DNA of 64,000 nt from NCBI GenBank assembly GCA_018398765.1, contig JAHBMJ010000124.1, positions 16,932 to 80,931 on the forward strand. The letters are read 5' to 3'. Of the stretch, positions 42,818 through 54,317 are shown one piece after another; the stretch's first letter is position 1, and each line of letters begins with the position of its first letter. The notes below the pieces were generated by a model, which saw nothing but the letters and a program-made list of their open reading frames with translations, was not told the origin of the DNA and made no database searches. Source of the stretch: Chromera velia (taxonomy: Eukaryota; Sar; Chromeraceae). The translations under genes were made by a program, and so were the position numbers.

Positions 42818-44304
42818 TCAACCGTGAGGCTTCCACACCCACTGTTGGTCGAATGCAGGGAAGCCGACACGAAAAGCTTCTCTCATCAGCGGATCATTCC
42901 CACCCGGAATGGAACACACTGCTGACTCACCATTCAATTGTACAACTCCTTCTTTCACGATGTTCTCCCTCTTGACCAACAGAGTCTGAGACTGAGGCGG
43001 AGATGCAGCGTTGCTGTCTGCAGCGTCGGCCTCTAGGCGGACTGCAAACCTGACAGGGATAGGGGGGCCTGTCAGCCCCCGGCCACCCGCCGCAGTCGGG
43101 GACGGAGGAGCCAGGCCGTGTTGAAAAGAGGGGCCAAGCACCGTAGCGTGCTTTCCGTTGAGGCTGGGCGTATTCTTCAGGCCGTCAAGACGCACACGGT
43201 CACCGACGGTCAGACGACGCTCGAAGAATTTGAGGATTGAGTGGCCACACGGGCACCTTGGGTCCTTGCACCATTCGCCGATCCTCTGCACAATCAGAGA
43301 GACGGCTACTCTGAAGACGAAAAGTCTGCGATGCGCCTCTTTGACAAACAGAGGCCACACTTTGTGTGCAGCAGTGAAGGTGGCGGCTTCAAAAGCCAGG
43401 AGAAAACCCTCAAGATGCTGCTCAGCGGGGAGGTACTTGAGGTAAGTGCCCGGACGATGCCACGCGATCTCATACTCCGACCCTGCAAGAGCTAGAGGAG
43501 ACAGAAAATAGGGAGACGACTTCCAACACTTCAGCGCGGCCTCCAACGCAAGCTCGGACACAGGCCTGCTGCTGACCCCCTCATCGCTAGAGCCCTTGCA
43601 CAGAAGCACATAGTCGTACTTCTCTGACATCATCGCACTGGACCTCCAGCTGCTGCCCAATTCCTCACTTTTCAGAATGTTCACTCCGAGAGAGGTCAAA
43701 ACAATCTTTGTCGACTCAATCTCTTTGCGCAAGCAGACAACCACGAAGCGAACTTTCTGGTCTCTCAAATGGGCAATCACGGGAGCCCAGGAGAAGAGGA
43801 AACAGCTCGCAAGACCAGGCAGCACGAGGACTGCTAGGTCTGGATCTGTATACTCGGGAAGGGAAGGCTGATGAAATCTTGGTAGAGGCCCGGCACGGCA
43901 AGGATTTTTTGGCCGTCTCTGTGCTGTACTTCCCCCCACAGATCTGCTAGCGGGCAGACACCAAGGTTCTCGACGCTCGCTTGATAGGCGTCGGCTTCCC
44001 ATGTGCCCAGGTCCCGCGACGTCTTTTCGGCTTCTTCTTCAAGGCGAAACACCATTTTATCACCATTCGCTACAGCAGCCTGCTCGAGGCTTGTCCCACA
44101 AAGGACTTCTGGGCAGAGCGGAGACATGGCCAGGCCCACGAGGACAACCTCATTCCAGGGGACTTTCTGGAAGGGCATGAAGACCTCGAGACGTTTGCCT
44201 GCTCCGAGAAAGTGCACGGAGCCCGAATAATCAGGAACCCCCGAGTCTGCAATGAAAGATTCCAGCTTTCCCCATAGCTCGGCAGCATCTCTGCTGCGCA
44301 CCAT
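42818..44304 (-). CDS. MSS51/MYND-C-like domain protein, frameshifted
   Basis: Two overlapping minus-strand frames together look like one protein. The 5' frame runs from ATG at 44304 to a TAG at 43834-43836 (156 aa). The 3' frame is coding-like from about 43870 to TGA at 42818. The join falls in 43850-43880, where YQDFISLPFP gives way to EYTDPDLAVLVLPGLASC; one missing base would restore a single frame of roughly 490 aa. There is no room for an intron. The middle (PDLAVLVLPGLASCFLFSWA...VRFVVVCLRKEIES...YDYVLLCKG) resembles the C-terminal domain shared by MSS51 and MYND-type zinc-finger proteins, but no MYND finger is seen. Further on, GDRVRLDGLKNTPSLNGKHA...RFAVRLEAD...LLVKRENI matches an SH3-like unit common in algal proteins. 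The frameshift may be a sequencing error, a real mutation or recoding. Confidence 0.6.
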
Positions 44305-45840
44305 TCACGTCATGCGCACATCAATATCCACAGACTCTCCGGACGCTCTGGTCCCCCCTGTCTCGCAAGTCCCGTTCATTTTTCAATCGGGAGACGGCTT
44401 CCTCAGAAAAAGAGGAGACACAGTCGAACAACGCCCGATCAAAAAGCAAAGGTCTCTGCCCACATGCGCCTCTCTCGATCTTTCAGGAGCGTGCGGATCG
44501 AAATTCGACTCATGCATACCTGTCAACCCGAAAAGGAAGTTCGAAGCAAGAGGAGAGAGAAAGAGATAGAGAGAGTTATAGGGAGAGTGATTTAAGGCGA
44601 GAGGTCCGCGCGGGCGGCCCAAGTTCTCGATCGCGGCCGGGGCGCGGGCCGGCGAGTTAAGTCAGCTGATATGTGCGTGTGTTTCAAAGTCTGTGGGACA
44701 GAGTGTATGTATATGCATATGCAGGATACCACTTCCACAGGCTCCAGTGGCATGCCGGGGCCCAGCAAAAAATCGTCTGGACCAAAGCCTCTTAGTATTA
44801 ATCCTCAGGGCCATCTTACAAAAAGACTGTGTGGAGTCTGGACGATGAAAGTGGAAAGACTATCATGCAAACAGATAGAAAGATGGAAGTGGAGAGTTCG
44901 TTATTCAAGCATGAAAAATGAAAGTGAAGAGAAGTTTAATGTTTGCGTGTTTATCTTCATAGATGGGAGTTCTGGTTTGTTCTTATACTATTCCACAACC
45001 ATTCATAACTCTTCAAACCACTTTAAGTTCTATCATTTTTTTTTTTTAGTTTTTTATCTATCTTTATCAAAAGTGTTCAAAATTTGGTAAATTACCCATA
45101 GTGGTACATAAATTGTAACTGAAATTACGTAAGTTTACACATTTTTTTTTCTTTTGTTTCTATCTCTAATTTTATATGTCCAACTGCAAATGAGGCTTTG
45201 AATAAACGTAAGTCTTTTCGGTTTTCCTACTAAATCTCTCTCCAACAAGAATTTTACAGAAACGTAAACTCACAATGTATTACTATGGTGAATATATTAA
45301 AAATTCTGCTAGAAATTCCTTGTGACTCGGAGGAAGTCTTTGTTGTTTTTTGTTCAAATGTTATAAACTTCATCCTCCATCCTCCTCCAAATGATTCTGA
45401 TTTAAATTTCACATTTTAGGAAGGAAAACATTCTTTGTGGTCTAGGAAAAGCCAGCATCCAAGCATATGAAAACAGAAAAGAAAACTAGAGAAATAAAAC
45501 TGGAACAGACGTCAGGCTGAGCTTTTGTACGGAATTATCAATCAGACGAGATTTAGAGCATATTGTTTGTTCCAATAAGGGGTCATACACGCAGACAGAC
45601 AAGAAAGATGAAGACTGAAAGGTCGTTATATGAGGAGACAGGGAAGATGAAAGTGAAGCGGACTTTCTGCAAGCAGACGGGCTAGCAAATAGGATGAGGC
45701 CCTTAACACGCAGACAGGAAAGATGAAAGCTAGCGGAAAGTAGTCATGCAAGCCGGTAAGATAGACAAAAGTGGAGAGTCGTCATGTTCGACAGCGCACG
45801 ACAGAAGAAAGTAGAGACCCACCAAGCAAGCAAAAAAGAA
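44305..45840. other. Intergenic
   Basis: A GC-rich patch at 44600-44655 contrasts with AT-rich DNA at 45040-45560. 44844-44955 contains two divergent copies of the 38-bp minisatellite unit followed by GAAGAGAAGTTTAATG-TTTGCGTGTTTATCTTCAT, which recurs after the main array at 46650. No exon supported. Confidence 0.45.
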
Positions 45841-46645
45841 AGATGGGAATATGAAAGTGGAGAGGCCGTCGTGCAAGAAGAAAGAAAGAAAGATGGAAGT
45901 GAAGAGGCCGTCATACAAACAGACAGAGAGACGGAAGTGGAGAGGCCATCATACAAATAGACAGAAAGATGAAAGTGAAGAGGCCGTCGTGCAAGAAGAC
46001 AGAACGATTAAAGTAGAGAGGCCGTCATACAAACAGACAGAAAGATAGAAGCGGAGAGGCCATCGTGCAAATAGACAGAAAGATGGAAGTGGAGAGGCCG
46101 TCATGCAAACAGACAAAAAGATGGAAGTGGAGAGGTCGTCATGCAAACAGACAGAAAGATGGAAGTGGAAAGGCCGTCGTGCAAACAGACAGAAAGACGA
46201 AAGTGGAGAGGCGCCATGCAAACAGAAGATGGAAGTGGAGAGGCGCCATGCAAATCGACAGAAAGATGGAAGCGGAGAGGCGCCATGCAAACAGACAGAA
46301 AAATGAAAGTCGAGAGGCCGTCACACAAACAGACAGAAAGATGAAAGTGGAGAGGCCGTCATGCAAACAGACAGAAAGACGAAAGTGGAAAGGCCGTCAT
46401 GCAAACAGACAAAAAGATGGAAGTGGAGAGGCTGTCGTGTAAAACAGACAGAAAGATGAAAGTAGAGAGGCTGTCATGTAAAGAGACAGAAAGATAAAAA
46501 TGAAAAGGCCGTCACGCAAACAGACAGAAAGATGAAAGTGGAGAGGCCACCATGTAAATAGACAGAAAGATGAAAGTGGAGAGGCCGTCATGCAAACAGA
46601 CAGAAAGATGGAAGTAGAGAGGCCGTCATTCAAGCAGGAAGGGTG
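45841..46645. repeat. 38-bp minisatellite, about 20 copies
   Basis: Consensus unit GAAAGTGGAGAGGCCGTCAT followed by GCAAACAGACAGAAAGAT, with point changes and a few short units. Because 38 is not a multiple of three, each strand shows shifting repeat peptides (such as HANRQKDESGEAVVQTD); these are shadows of the repeat and not a gene. Scattered older units precede it from 45600. Confidence 0.9.
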
Positions 46646-48058
46646 AAAGTGGAGAGAAGTTCAACGTCTGCATGTTTATCTTCATATAGGACTTCTGGCC
46701 TGAAGATTTGATCTTCTCACCACGTGTTCAGACAGAAGCTTGATTAAACTATGTATGCAGAGTTCGTAGCAAGGTCAGTCAAAAAACTGCTGCTTAGCTG
46801 TATACACAGACGCAGGATTGACTGCAAATTTGGACCTACTGGTGGGCCTGTTACCTCCATCCTGCAGATGTACAGGAGAATATGCACTGTGTCTGTCCCA
46901 TACCAGTTCTTTTTTGCCATCGAAGATCCTATAGCTTAATTGAATGCATTGGATCGATCTTGTGCCGTGCACTGCGCCGTCCCACACATATTGCTTGAGG
47001 GGCACGTTTCTCTCTGCATGTTGTGCGGAGGGATGGATTGTTTTCTCGCAATCGTTCGCACGGAGGCCGCCAATTGAGTTGCATACTTGCGTCAAAGAGT
47101 TAATCCCACACAGGTTGTTTGAGGGGCACGTTTCTTAAAGTTTTCGCGGATACAGTTATGTGCATCGCTCGAACTTTCCGCAACCGTTGGCAATCGTTGG
47201 CACGAACTTTCCGCGATCGTTTGCACAGAGCTGTTGTATTACACGTTGCGTGACGGATGGGTGTCGTGATCAGGCTTCACTCGCGCGCGTTACCCTTCGA
47301 GCCAGGTCGCGGGGGTATACAGAACTAGACAAGAACCGAGGCCCTGGGCCCCGGCATATGACATGCAAGTGTTGCAAACACAACGCTTAACCTTGTCAGG
47401 ACCGTTAAGACGTATCTAAAACACTGAACAAGCTTTTGAGACATCCCTGACGCTATGGAATTAGTGATATATGCATCGACTTGCTCTGCATATGACATTA
47501 ATTTCTTCCAGGGCACCGCATGGTTGAACGTCTCTGATTCAGAGTTTAAACGGTGGCGTCTTGGGCCTACAAACAAGGTGCCTTCGCGTAGGCAATGCAA
47601 AATCAGGGATGGGAGTGGGGGTTCCTTGGACCTAGGTGCGCATCGGGTTGCATAATGCCTGGAGGGAGGCGGGTTTTCCTTGCAGGGGCCCAGAGCGCGC
47701 GTGTCTGCCCCACGTGGCGCCCAAACATGACCCGGCTGGAGTGCATGGGAACCCCCGTCACTCTCTGGCTCCGCGGCCCAGAGATGGGACGCCAGGCCAG
47801 CGTCGTGCGCCCGCACGTCGGCAGCATCCCCTCTAACCCTGACGTCGTCGGGGTCTGAGGTCTGGGCGGTATTTTTCTCTTCTCTGTCAGCTAGCTGCGA
47901 TTCAAGATGATTCAAGGAGGTCGAGGCCTCGATTGATTTCAAAAGCAAAGACGTTCGACATTCGGACACGTTTGGTATTGCTTCTATTCCCAGCACCCGC
48001 TTCATCTGCTTCATCTGCAAAGGCCTTTCTATAGTTTCAGCTGTTTGTTCCCGCAAAG
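46646..48058. promoter_or_regulatory. Intergenic and promoter of the LRR-like gene
   Basis: A local duplication, CCCACACA-TTG-TTGAGGGGCACGTTTCT, occurs at 46980 and 47106. The last part, 47951-48031, contains TTCCCAGCACCCGCTTCATC followed by TGCAAAGGCC, which recurs upstream of the esterase gene in the same orientation. A minus-strand open frame covers 47325-48056 but has no ATG near its start and appears non-genic. Confidence 0.45.
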
Positions 48059-50500
48059 ATGGGCAGCCCCGCGGCGTCTCCTGTGTGGGAGGGCGAGAGT
48101 GGAGATGAGGCGGTGTTCAGGCGTGCCCCTTCTCAGGAGGCTTTGAAAACGTTTGTGAAGACTTTTGGGAAGAAGGTGCGGGTGTTGACTGTACAAGAAG
48201 AGGACTGGGCCAACTCGAAGTCATTGGATTTAGGCGAAATCCCTCCTCTACCTAATCTGAAGAAACTGCACATTGTGGGGGTGGGGCATGTGCGTGTGGC
48301 GCTGAACGCGAAAACCGCGCCTGAGTTGGAGGAGCTCCGCCTCTTTGGTGTGGAGCGCGTGCAGACCTTCACTCTCCGCCTACCGAATCTGCGCGCCCTC
48401 TACGCAGAGCACTGCTTCCTTGACGCCTCTCCCGGGGCTTTCGGTCGGGCTCTGACAAACTGCCCAAAGCTGCAGACTGTAAAGGCATACAAGTTTAGAG
48501 GTCTGGACGGAAAGAACCTCTGCATCCTGCCCGAGTGTAGAATTCTGTATCTGCACCGTTCGGAGCTGACAACTCAGCTAGAGATCGTCTTCGCCCCCCG
48601 TCTCCGCCGTCTCTCCATCAGAGCTTCGTATGAGCTCAAACACCTGCGTGTCTGGGACCTCCCGGGGGTCTCATTGAAGGAGATGGATGAGTGGGGGAAG
48701 AAGCGGGCACAGGCTATCAGAGAAGCGACTGAGACACAAAAAGAGGAGCAGAAAAAGTGGATGAGCGGCGTCTATGGAAAGGATGAGGCAGTCCGTCGGG
48801 GGTGGTGCGGGGCCGATGAGGAGTGGAAGATTGACAGTCACACCAAATTCGTCAGTCAGCCTCTGGACTTAATTTTTCTTTTTTTAATGGACGTATGAGA
48901 CAGTCAGACAAACGGACAGACCGTTATCCAGTCAGCCAGACCAGCAATGAGACTGATCGATACACGAGGCCCGTATCAAGTCTCATCTCTGTACATGTCT
49001 GTCTATCTGTATGTATGTGCGTATGAAAGTAAGTATGTGTAGATGTGTCTCGTTTCGTCTTTCAAAAGATGTACAACTAGTAGTTCCTCCTTCTTGTACC
49101 TTCTTTTCTTTTGGCTTTGTTTCCTTTTTTCATTCTCGAATTCCTTCCCGCAGTGACTGAAGGGGGAGAGAGAGAGAGAGCATCTGTGCGGGCATGCCAT
49201 CGTTCGAGGAAATCCATTGATTGATGTTAATAAATGGATGGATGAATGGATGTGTGCAGCCGCTGGAGGAACACTACAAGGCCAAAAAGAAACAGCAAGT
49301 GACCAAAGCGGTCGAAGTCTTCAACAGATCATGGGAGGATTTCGCAGCTGCACACAGGGCAGAGGCTGCTTCATCTTCTTCCTCTTCCTCACAAGCGGCT
49401 CCTTCGCCTTCCCGGTGCCTCGTGAATGTGTTGAATGTCACCCTGTCCAGAGAGACGAAAGAGCATTTGAGAAATCATCCCCGACTCGTACCGGTGTCGG
49501 ATGAAGACTTCGAAGAAGTTGACTCGGAGGGAGACGGGGAAAACGGAGCGGGCGTTCCTCGAGAAGGCAACGTGCCTGAAATGGAGGAAGAGGAAGATTT
49601 CTATGACCGCGAACTTCGGGCGGTCAGCTGCTTGTTCTTTCTTTCTTTCTTTCTTTCTTTCTTTTCTTTCTTTCTTTTCTTTCTTTCTTTCTTTCTTTCT
49701 TTTCTTTCTTTCTTTCTTTCCTTCCTTCCTTCCTTCCTTCCTTCCTTCGTTCGTTCGTTCCTTCTTCCTTTGTTTCTTTCTGTCAGTCTTTCTTTCTGTC
49801 AACCTTACGTTAGAAAAAACATCTAGTCTGTCTTTCTCTCTCTTTCTTTTTTCCTTTCCGCCGGAATTTTATTTTTTCGCTGTTTGTATTCTTTCTTTTT
49901 TCATCATGTTCAAAAAAGCCTCTTTTTTCTTTCTGCGTCTCATTTTTGTTTCTTACGAGCCGCCTTTTGTTTTTCTGTGCCCAATTCCTCTCTCTTTTTC
50001 TTTGCCCCCTTTCTTTCTCCCCCCGCTTTATCAAGGGGTCCTCCCTTGTAATCACTTGAAAAAATGACGATTGCTTTGCTGCACGGCGGTTCCTTTTTGC
50101 CTCTATGCATACTTATATGAATTGACTGTTCTTTTCGTTCGACGTACAGTTTCGGGAATCCGACCGTCCAATGGACCCTAGACTGGACTCCCACATGAGA
50201 ACGATAGCCCTCCGAATGGAGCTCCACTCACGGCTGGAGAAGGGCCTCGAAGTGTCTGACGAACTCATCGACAGGGTCACGGAGACGCGTATGCCAGGAC
50301 CAGGAAAGAAGAGGAGAAGGGGTGAGCACCCTGCAGAGAGCTCTGCCAGTGGGGCATCTGCATCATCGGGGTCTCAGTCTGCACGTGCGCGGCAGGGGGG
50401 TGAGGGGGAAGAGGAGAGACCCGTTTCGTTTCTCCGTCGGGATATGAAGGAGGAAAGTGAAGACGAAGACGAGGCAATGGATGGTGCTGATGATGAGTAG
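48059..50500 (+). CDS. Leucine-rich-repeat-like protein with Ser/acidic tail
   Basis: Exons 48059-48850, 49260-49622 and 50150-50500 are all phase 0-0 and give 501 aa ending in TAG. Donors are GTCAGT and GTCAGC; acceptors TGTGCAG and GTACAG. Residues about 60-200 show irregular leucine-rich repeats: LPNLKKLHIVGVGHVRV, ELEELRLFGVERVQTFTL, LPNLRALYAEHCFLD, CPKLQTVKAYKFRGLDG, ECRILYLHRSEL. This spacing resembles repeats of F-box/LRR or short protist LRR proteins, but no F-box is seen. The C-terminal half is helical and charged, with a poly-Ser run, an acidic stretch and a basic KKRRR signal near residue 430 that could direct it to the nucleus. Role unknown; LRRs usually bind other proteins. The ATG lies about 28 bp after a leader sequence shared with the esterase gene. 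Confidence 0.8.
49623..49780 (+). repeat. (TTTC)n tract at the start of intron 2
   Basis: A TTTC/TTCC/TTCG tetranucleotide tract begins about 15 bases after the donor of LRR-gene exon 2. Open frames across it on both strands are repeat shadows. Confidence 0.9.
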
Positions 50501-51385
50501 ATGTGTGACGTGCATGTGCATGGGTCGGTGTGCGAGCGGATGCGACCGCCCCGACCGGCCCTGTCTTCTGGGACCGATTGGGAAGCATGCGGTGTGTGTG
50601 TGTGTGTGCGCGCGCGCGCGCGCGTGCGTGCGTGCTTTGCGAGACCGAGGTTCAAATGAGCGCGTGCGCTGTAGCTACGCGAATCAGCTGTTGGAGTTGC
50701 GATGTATCACGATGTGTCAATGTGACGTCAGACCAACGCTGCATGTCTAATAGCATGCATGTGAGACATTCATCGAGGGACAACTTCAACCCACTGGCAG
50801 GACAAGCATTTGCATTTGGCGTGAGTCGGTGCTGCATTGCGCTTCATGACACAGTGGCTGACTATCGCGTGTGCGTAGGTTGAGGTGCCAGCGTGAGCGA
50901 GCGCCCCGCTTTTCTGCATCAACTCTAGCATCAACTGTGATTGAGGCTAGGATTGAGGCGGTCCGTGCGTGTGCCTTTCCGGCGCTGAGATCAAAATGAG
51001 CACGTGTAGCATGCGTTTTAGCCATACATGAAGCAGTTGTTGTATTTCTGTTGCATCAGCGTGACACTGAGCCTAGCACTGAGCTTGACACTGAAGTTCA
51101 CAGCTTCAAGTTGTGAGATTAGACTAATGGCAATCAATTAAGAGAGTGAAAAGTCACGGTTAAATTAAATTCAATTTAATTCAATTAAATTAATTAAATC
51201 GAAGTGCCAGTCATGGTGTTCAAAGCAGCGCTTAGAGAGCTAGTTAACCTCTTGAATTACTATAGTATAGTGGTAATTTACTATTGTTAATACTACTCCA
51301 CAGCCAATTAAATGCCCAGTTTACTAAAAACTCCAGTTATGATTTTATGAGATTTAAAACTATATAACATATTGAATTTTATGGC
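50501..51385. other. Intergenic
   Basis: Holds a (TG)n(CG)n tract at 50592-50632. From 51120 on it is AT-rich with AATTAAATT-type simple sequence. No gene seen. Confidence 0.5.
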
Positions 51386-52837
51386 TAGTGACCAGATTTA
51401 ATTTGATAGGATTTGATTTGATTTGATTTGAGCTTCAAGCTCAAATCTGACCAGATTTAAGGTAAATTTGAAGTTGAAGTCTAGAGGTCACTCTTGACAG
51501 CACTGAAGACGACATGACATACTAGATGACATAGTCGACACCACTAGCAAATCCTAGAAAGCCCTACAGACTAGCCTATAGACAAGAAAATCACTAAAAA
51601 CTAGACTAAAAGCTAAATTAAGACTCTCAATTTTTTTAAAATTAAGAAGCTATTGTCGAAGCTAAGAGCTTACATAAGTTTTTATCTTAGAGTCCGTAAA
51701 GCTTCAGAGCGCTTCAGAGGTAAAGCATGCAGCGTGAGAGAACTGCGTGCATCATTATTTCAGTACCCCGCCTGTGCGCACGGATTTTCGCTTTATAAGG
51801 TATGCAATGAGTCATTTTCCGGGGCCATCAATCTGCCCGTCGATTGATCACCGCGGTCCATTCGATATGATCTCTTCACTGTCCAAACAACTAAAGCGTG
51901 GTTTGCTTTGGACACTATCGATTCTAAGAATTCAAGTGGATCCGATTGCGCGGTTTGAAGTGGATAGAAAGTTTGCTCTTTGTCTTCGCGTCTAGACTTC
52001 ATCTTGATTGATCGATCGATTTCTCGGATACTTCGAAGATCTTTGTGTTCTTGTGGGCATCTGCCGGATTGACATTCTTCATTTCTATTCGTAAGTCCAA
52101 CTATGTTCAGTTGACTTCTCTCTTTCTTCTTCGAATAAGTTTAGGTGCTTCATCTAGATCATCCTAAACTTATCGTGGTGCCGGCTCCCCCGTAAAGCTT
52201 CAGAGCGCTTCAGAGGTAAAGCGTGCAGCGTGAGAGAACTGCGTGCGTTATTATTTCAGTACCCCGCCTGTGCGCGCGGATTTTCGCTTTATGAAGCATG
52301 CAATGAGTCATTTTCCGGGGCTATCAATCTGCCTGTCGATTGATCACCGCGGTCCATTCGATATGATCTCTTCGCTGTCCAAGCAACTGAAGCGTGGTTT
52401 GCTTTGGACACTATCGATTCTAAGAATTCGAGTGGATCCGATTGCACGGTTTGAAGTGGATAGAAAGTTTGCTCTTTGTCTTCGCGTCTAGACTTCATCT
52501 TGATTGATCGATCGATTTCTCGGATACTTCGAAGATCTTCGTGTTCTAGTTCGCGTTCTTGTGGGCATCTGCCGGATTGACATTCTTCATTTCTATTCTG
52601 AATCGTAAGTCCAACTATATTCAGTTGACTTCTCTCTTTCTTCTTCAAATAAGTTTTGGTGCTTTATCTACAGAGTCACCTCGAAGATTTGAGGTTAAAG
52701 GGTCAGATTTGAAGTAGATTTGATAGGATTTGATAGGCCTTATCATGAATTATAATTCTATCATGCTAAAGCTTCTCAGGACTAAGATTTGATTTGACGT
52801 TAAACCCTACTTCAAATCAAATCAAATCTGGTCACTA
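51386..52837. mobile_element. Element with inverted ends and an internal tandem duplication
   Basis: Left end TAGTGACCAGATTT at 51386 and right end AAATCTGGTCACTA at 52824-52837 are exact inverted repeats, each followed inward by (ATTTG)n / (CAAAT)n-like sequence. Inside, a block of about 470 bp starting CCGTAAAGCTTCAGAGCGCT occurs at about 51693 and again at about 52193 with about 95% identity by eye. Both copies include the motif TTTCCGGGGC and the palindrome TTGATTGATCGATCGATTT. There is no transposase frame. The junction holds TGGTGCCGGCTCCCC, which has the look of a tRNA primer-binding site, so an LTR-derived origin of the duplicated block is possible. Read as a non-autonomous composite element. 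Confidence 0.55.
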
Positions 52838-53525
52838 TTTATAGCATGTTAACAAGGATTTTAGATAATTTAATTTAATTTTATGGGATGTTCGGTAGCC
52901 TTAAGTTTAGGAATTGATGGCTAATCGTCCTTAATTCCTTCTACCCGATTGTGGCCGCGGCTACCACTGCCCCTCCCTCAATGCTTACTCTTCGCACCTC
53001 CCCCCTGGTGCCCCTAAAGCACCCGTTGGCTGCCCTGTGGGGTGCCATCTGCATTTAGATTTGTTGTTGTACTAAAGTACTAGTTGTTATAATGCTAATT
53101 TAGTAAAAAGAGTTAGACTTTCATAGAAACTTTCATTTTAATTTTTATTATTGAATTTTATAAGTTATTTTTTGCTTAATTTAACCTAATTCGGTAACCA
53201 AAATATATTTGCCCAAAGATATGTTTGAGCACAATTTTTTTTTAGTTGATCACAAAAATTAATAAGGGTTTTATTTGTTTATTGTTTTCTAAATTGTTTT
53301 CAAACTGCATGTATTTGATTTTTTATACTCTTTACATGTTTGTGGCTGAGTTTGGGATCGAAACACAGTCCAGCAAATGAAACAGGACCAGAGTTTGAGA
53401 GTGAATAGTGACACGAGAGATTTTTGAAAAGATAGCTAGAGCTCAGGGCAGAACAAGCCGAAACAAGCATGCATGACGATAGATGCATCTGACCCTCCGG
53501 CTCTCTTTCTCTCTCTTTGACTGAC
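52838..53525. other. Intergenic, AT-rich
   Basis: No exon supported. 3' flank of the minus-strand exons that follow; a terminal exon may be hidden here, since the exon ending at 53526 needs a partner downstream on the minus strand. Confidence 0.4.
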
Positions 53526-54317
53526 CAGCTGCCAATGGCCCAATGGTCAGTGTCAAAGTCTCCGTTTCTTTATCAGCCATCTGTATGTATGCGAAGCTAG
53601 ATGCGAAGTCGGTTGAACCATCGATCTGGAACCCCCAACGCCCGGCTTTATAATTCAATTTGCCGTACGTATACCTGTTACCCGCTCCATCTGGCATTCC
53701 GTCTACCCACTATTTATTCTCCAATCCCCCTTTCCTCCCTTTCTTCCCTCCCAGGGTCTCTCTCTATAGTGCCCCCCTTAAAAGACGGCGGCGGGCAAAC
53801 ATCGGTCAAATCAGATCAGTTGAGGACAATGTCCCAGTAGCTTCTCCTTGGGGGGACAATCCTTCCCCCCCCCCCACTCCCATCCTTCATAGGATTCCCA
53901 CGCGAACGTAAGGTGGCCGATCCACCGATAGTACTGCTCAAATGAGGGGCAAAAGAAGTAATCTTCCTTCCACCCCTCACCATGAATCGACTGTTTCTTA
54001 TCTTTCCAAGCATAGGGCTTTGTGTTCGTCCACCCTTTCCCTCCCCTGTAAAACAATGTCTTCTTGGAGTCCTCCTTTCCCTTCACCCCGTAGCATAGGC
54101 ACCCATACACACGAGAGAAGAAATACATAGGATCATCATCTTCACTGAGAGACCCAGCAGACCTGGACATACAGTCAGTCTCACTGCTCTGCACATTGGT
54201 CAAAGAAACAGACTTCTTTCGGCCGTGGTTGCCCCCCCGATGGTGTGTCCCTCTAGTGCATGGTTTTATCCCCTTATTGCATTTCCTGACCTCTCCTTTC
54301 ATGGCTTTATCTGTAAG
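53526..54317 (-). CDS. C-terminal exons of a repeat protein, aromatic-rich
   Basis: Two minus-strand exons. The first continues in frame from the glutamine-rich array (SFRLTQQLQKQLLTDKAMKG) and reads on for about 160 codons without a stop, including DPMYFFSRVYGCLCYG, KGWTNTKPYAWKDKKQSIHG and FFCPSFEQYYRWIGHLTFAW; it probably ends at a GTCCTC donor near 53825 in phase 1. The second, 53526-53690, is 165 bp, phase 1-1, acceptor TGCCAG, donor GTCAGT, and reads NRYTYGKLNYKAGRWGFQID and SSFAYIQMADKETETLTLTI. The Trp/Tyr-rich pattern suggests a beta-rich binding domain, possibly carbohydrate-binding, but I do not recognise it. The intact frame here contrasts with the broken array upstream. Confidence 0.5.

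Noticed and set aside
45841-46645. Direct-repeat array as a CRISPR
   Set aside because: Units are contiguous with no unique spacers, and the host is a eukaryote. It is a minisatellite.
47325-48056. 243-codon minus-strand frame next to the LRR-like gene
   Set aside because: It begins at a TTG two bases from the LRR start, has no ATG near the front, runs through the shared leader and has no domain or splice support.
52178-52195. Active LTR retrotransposon at the element junction
   Set aside because: There is no gag or pol sequence between the two copies, no polypurine tract, and the copies lack TG...CA ends. Only a relic origin remains possible.
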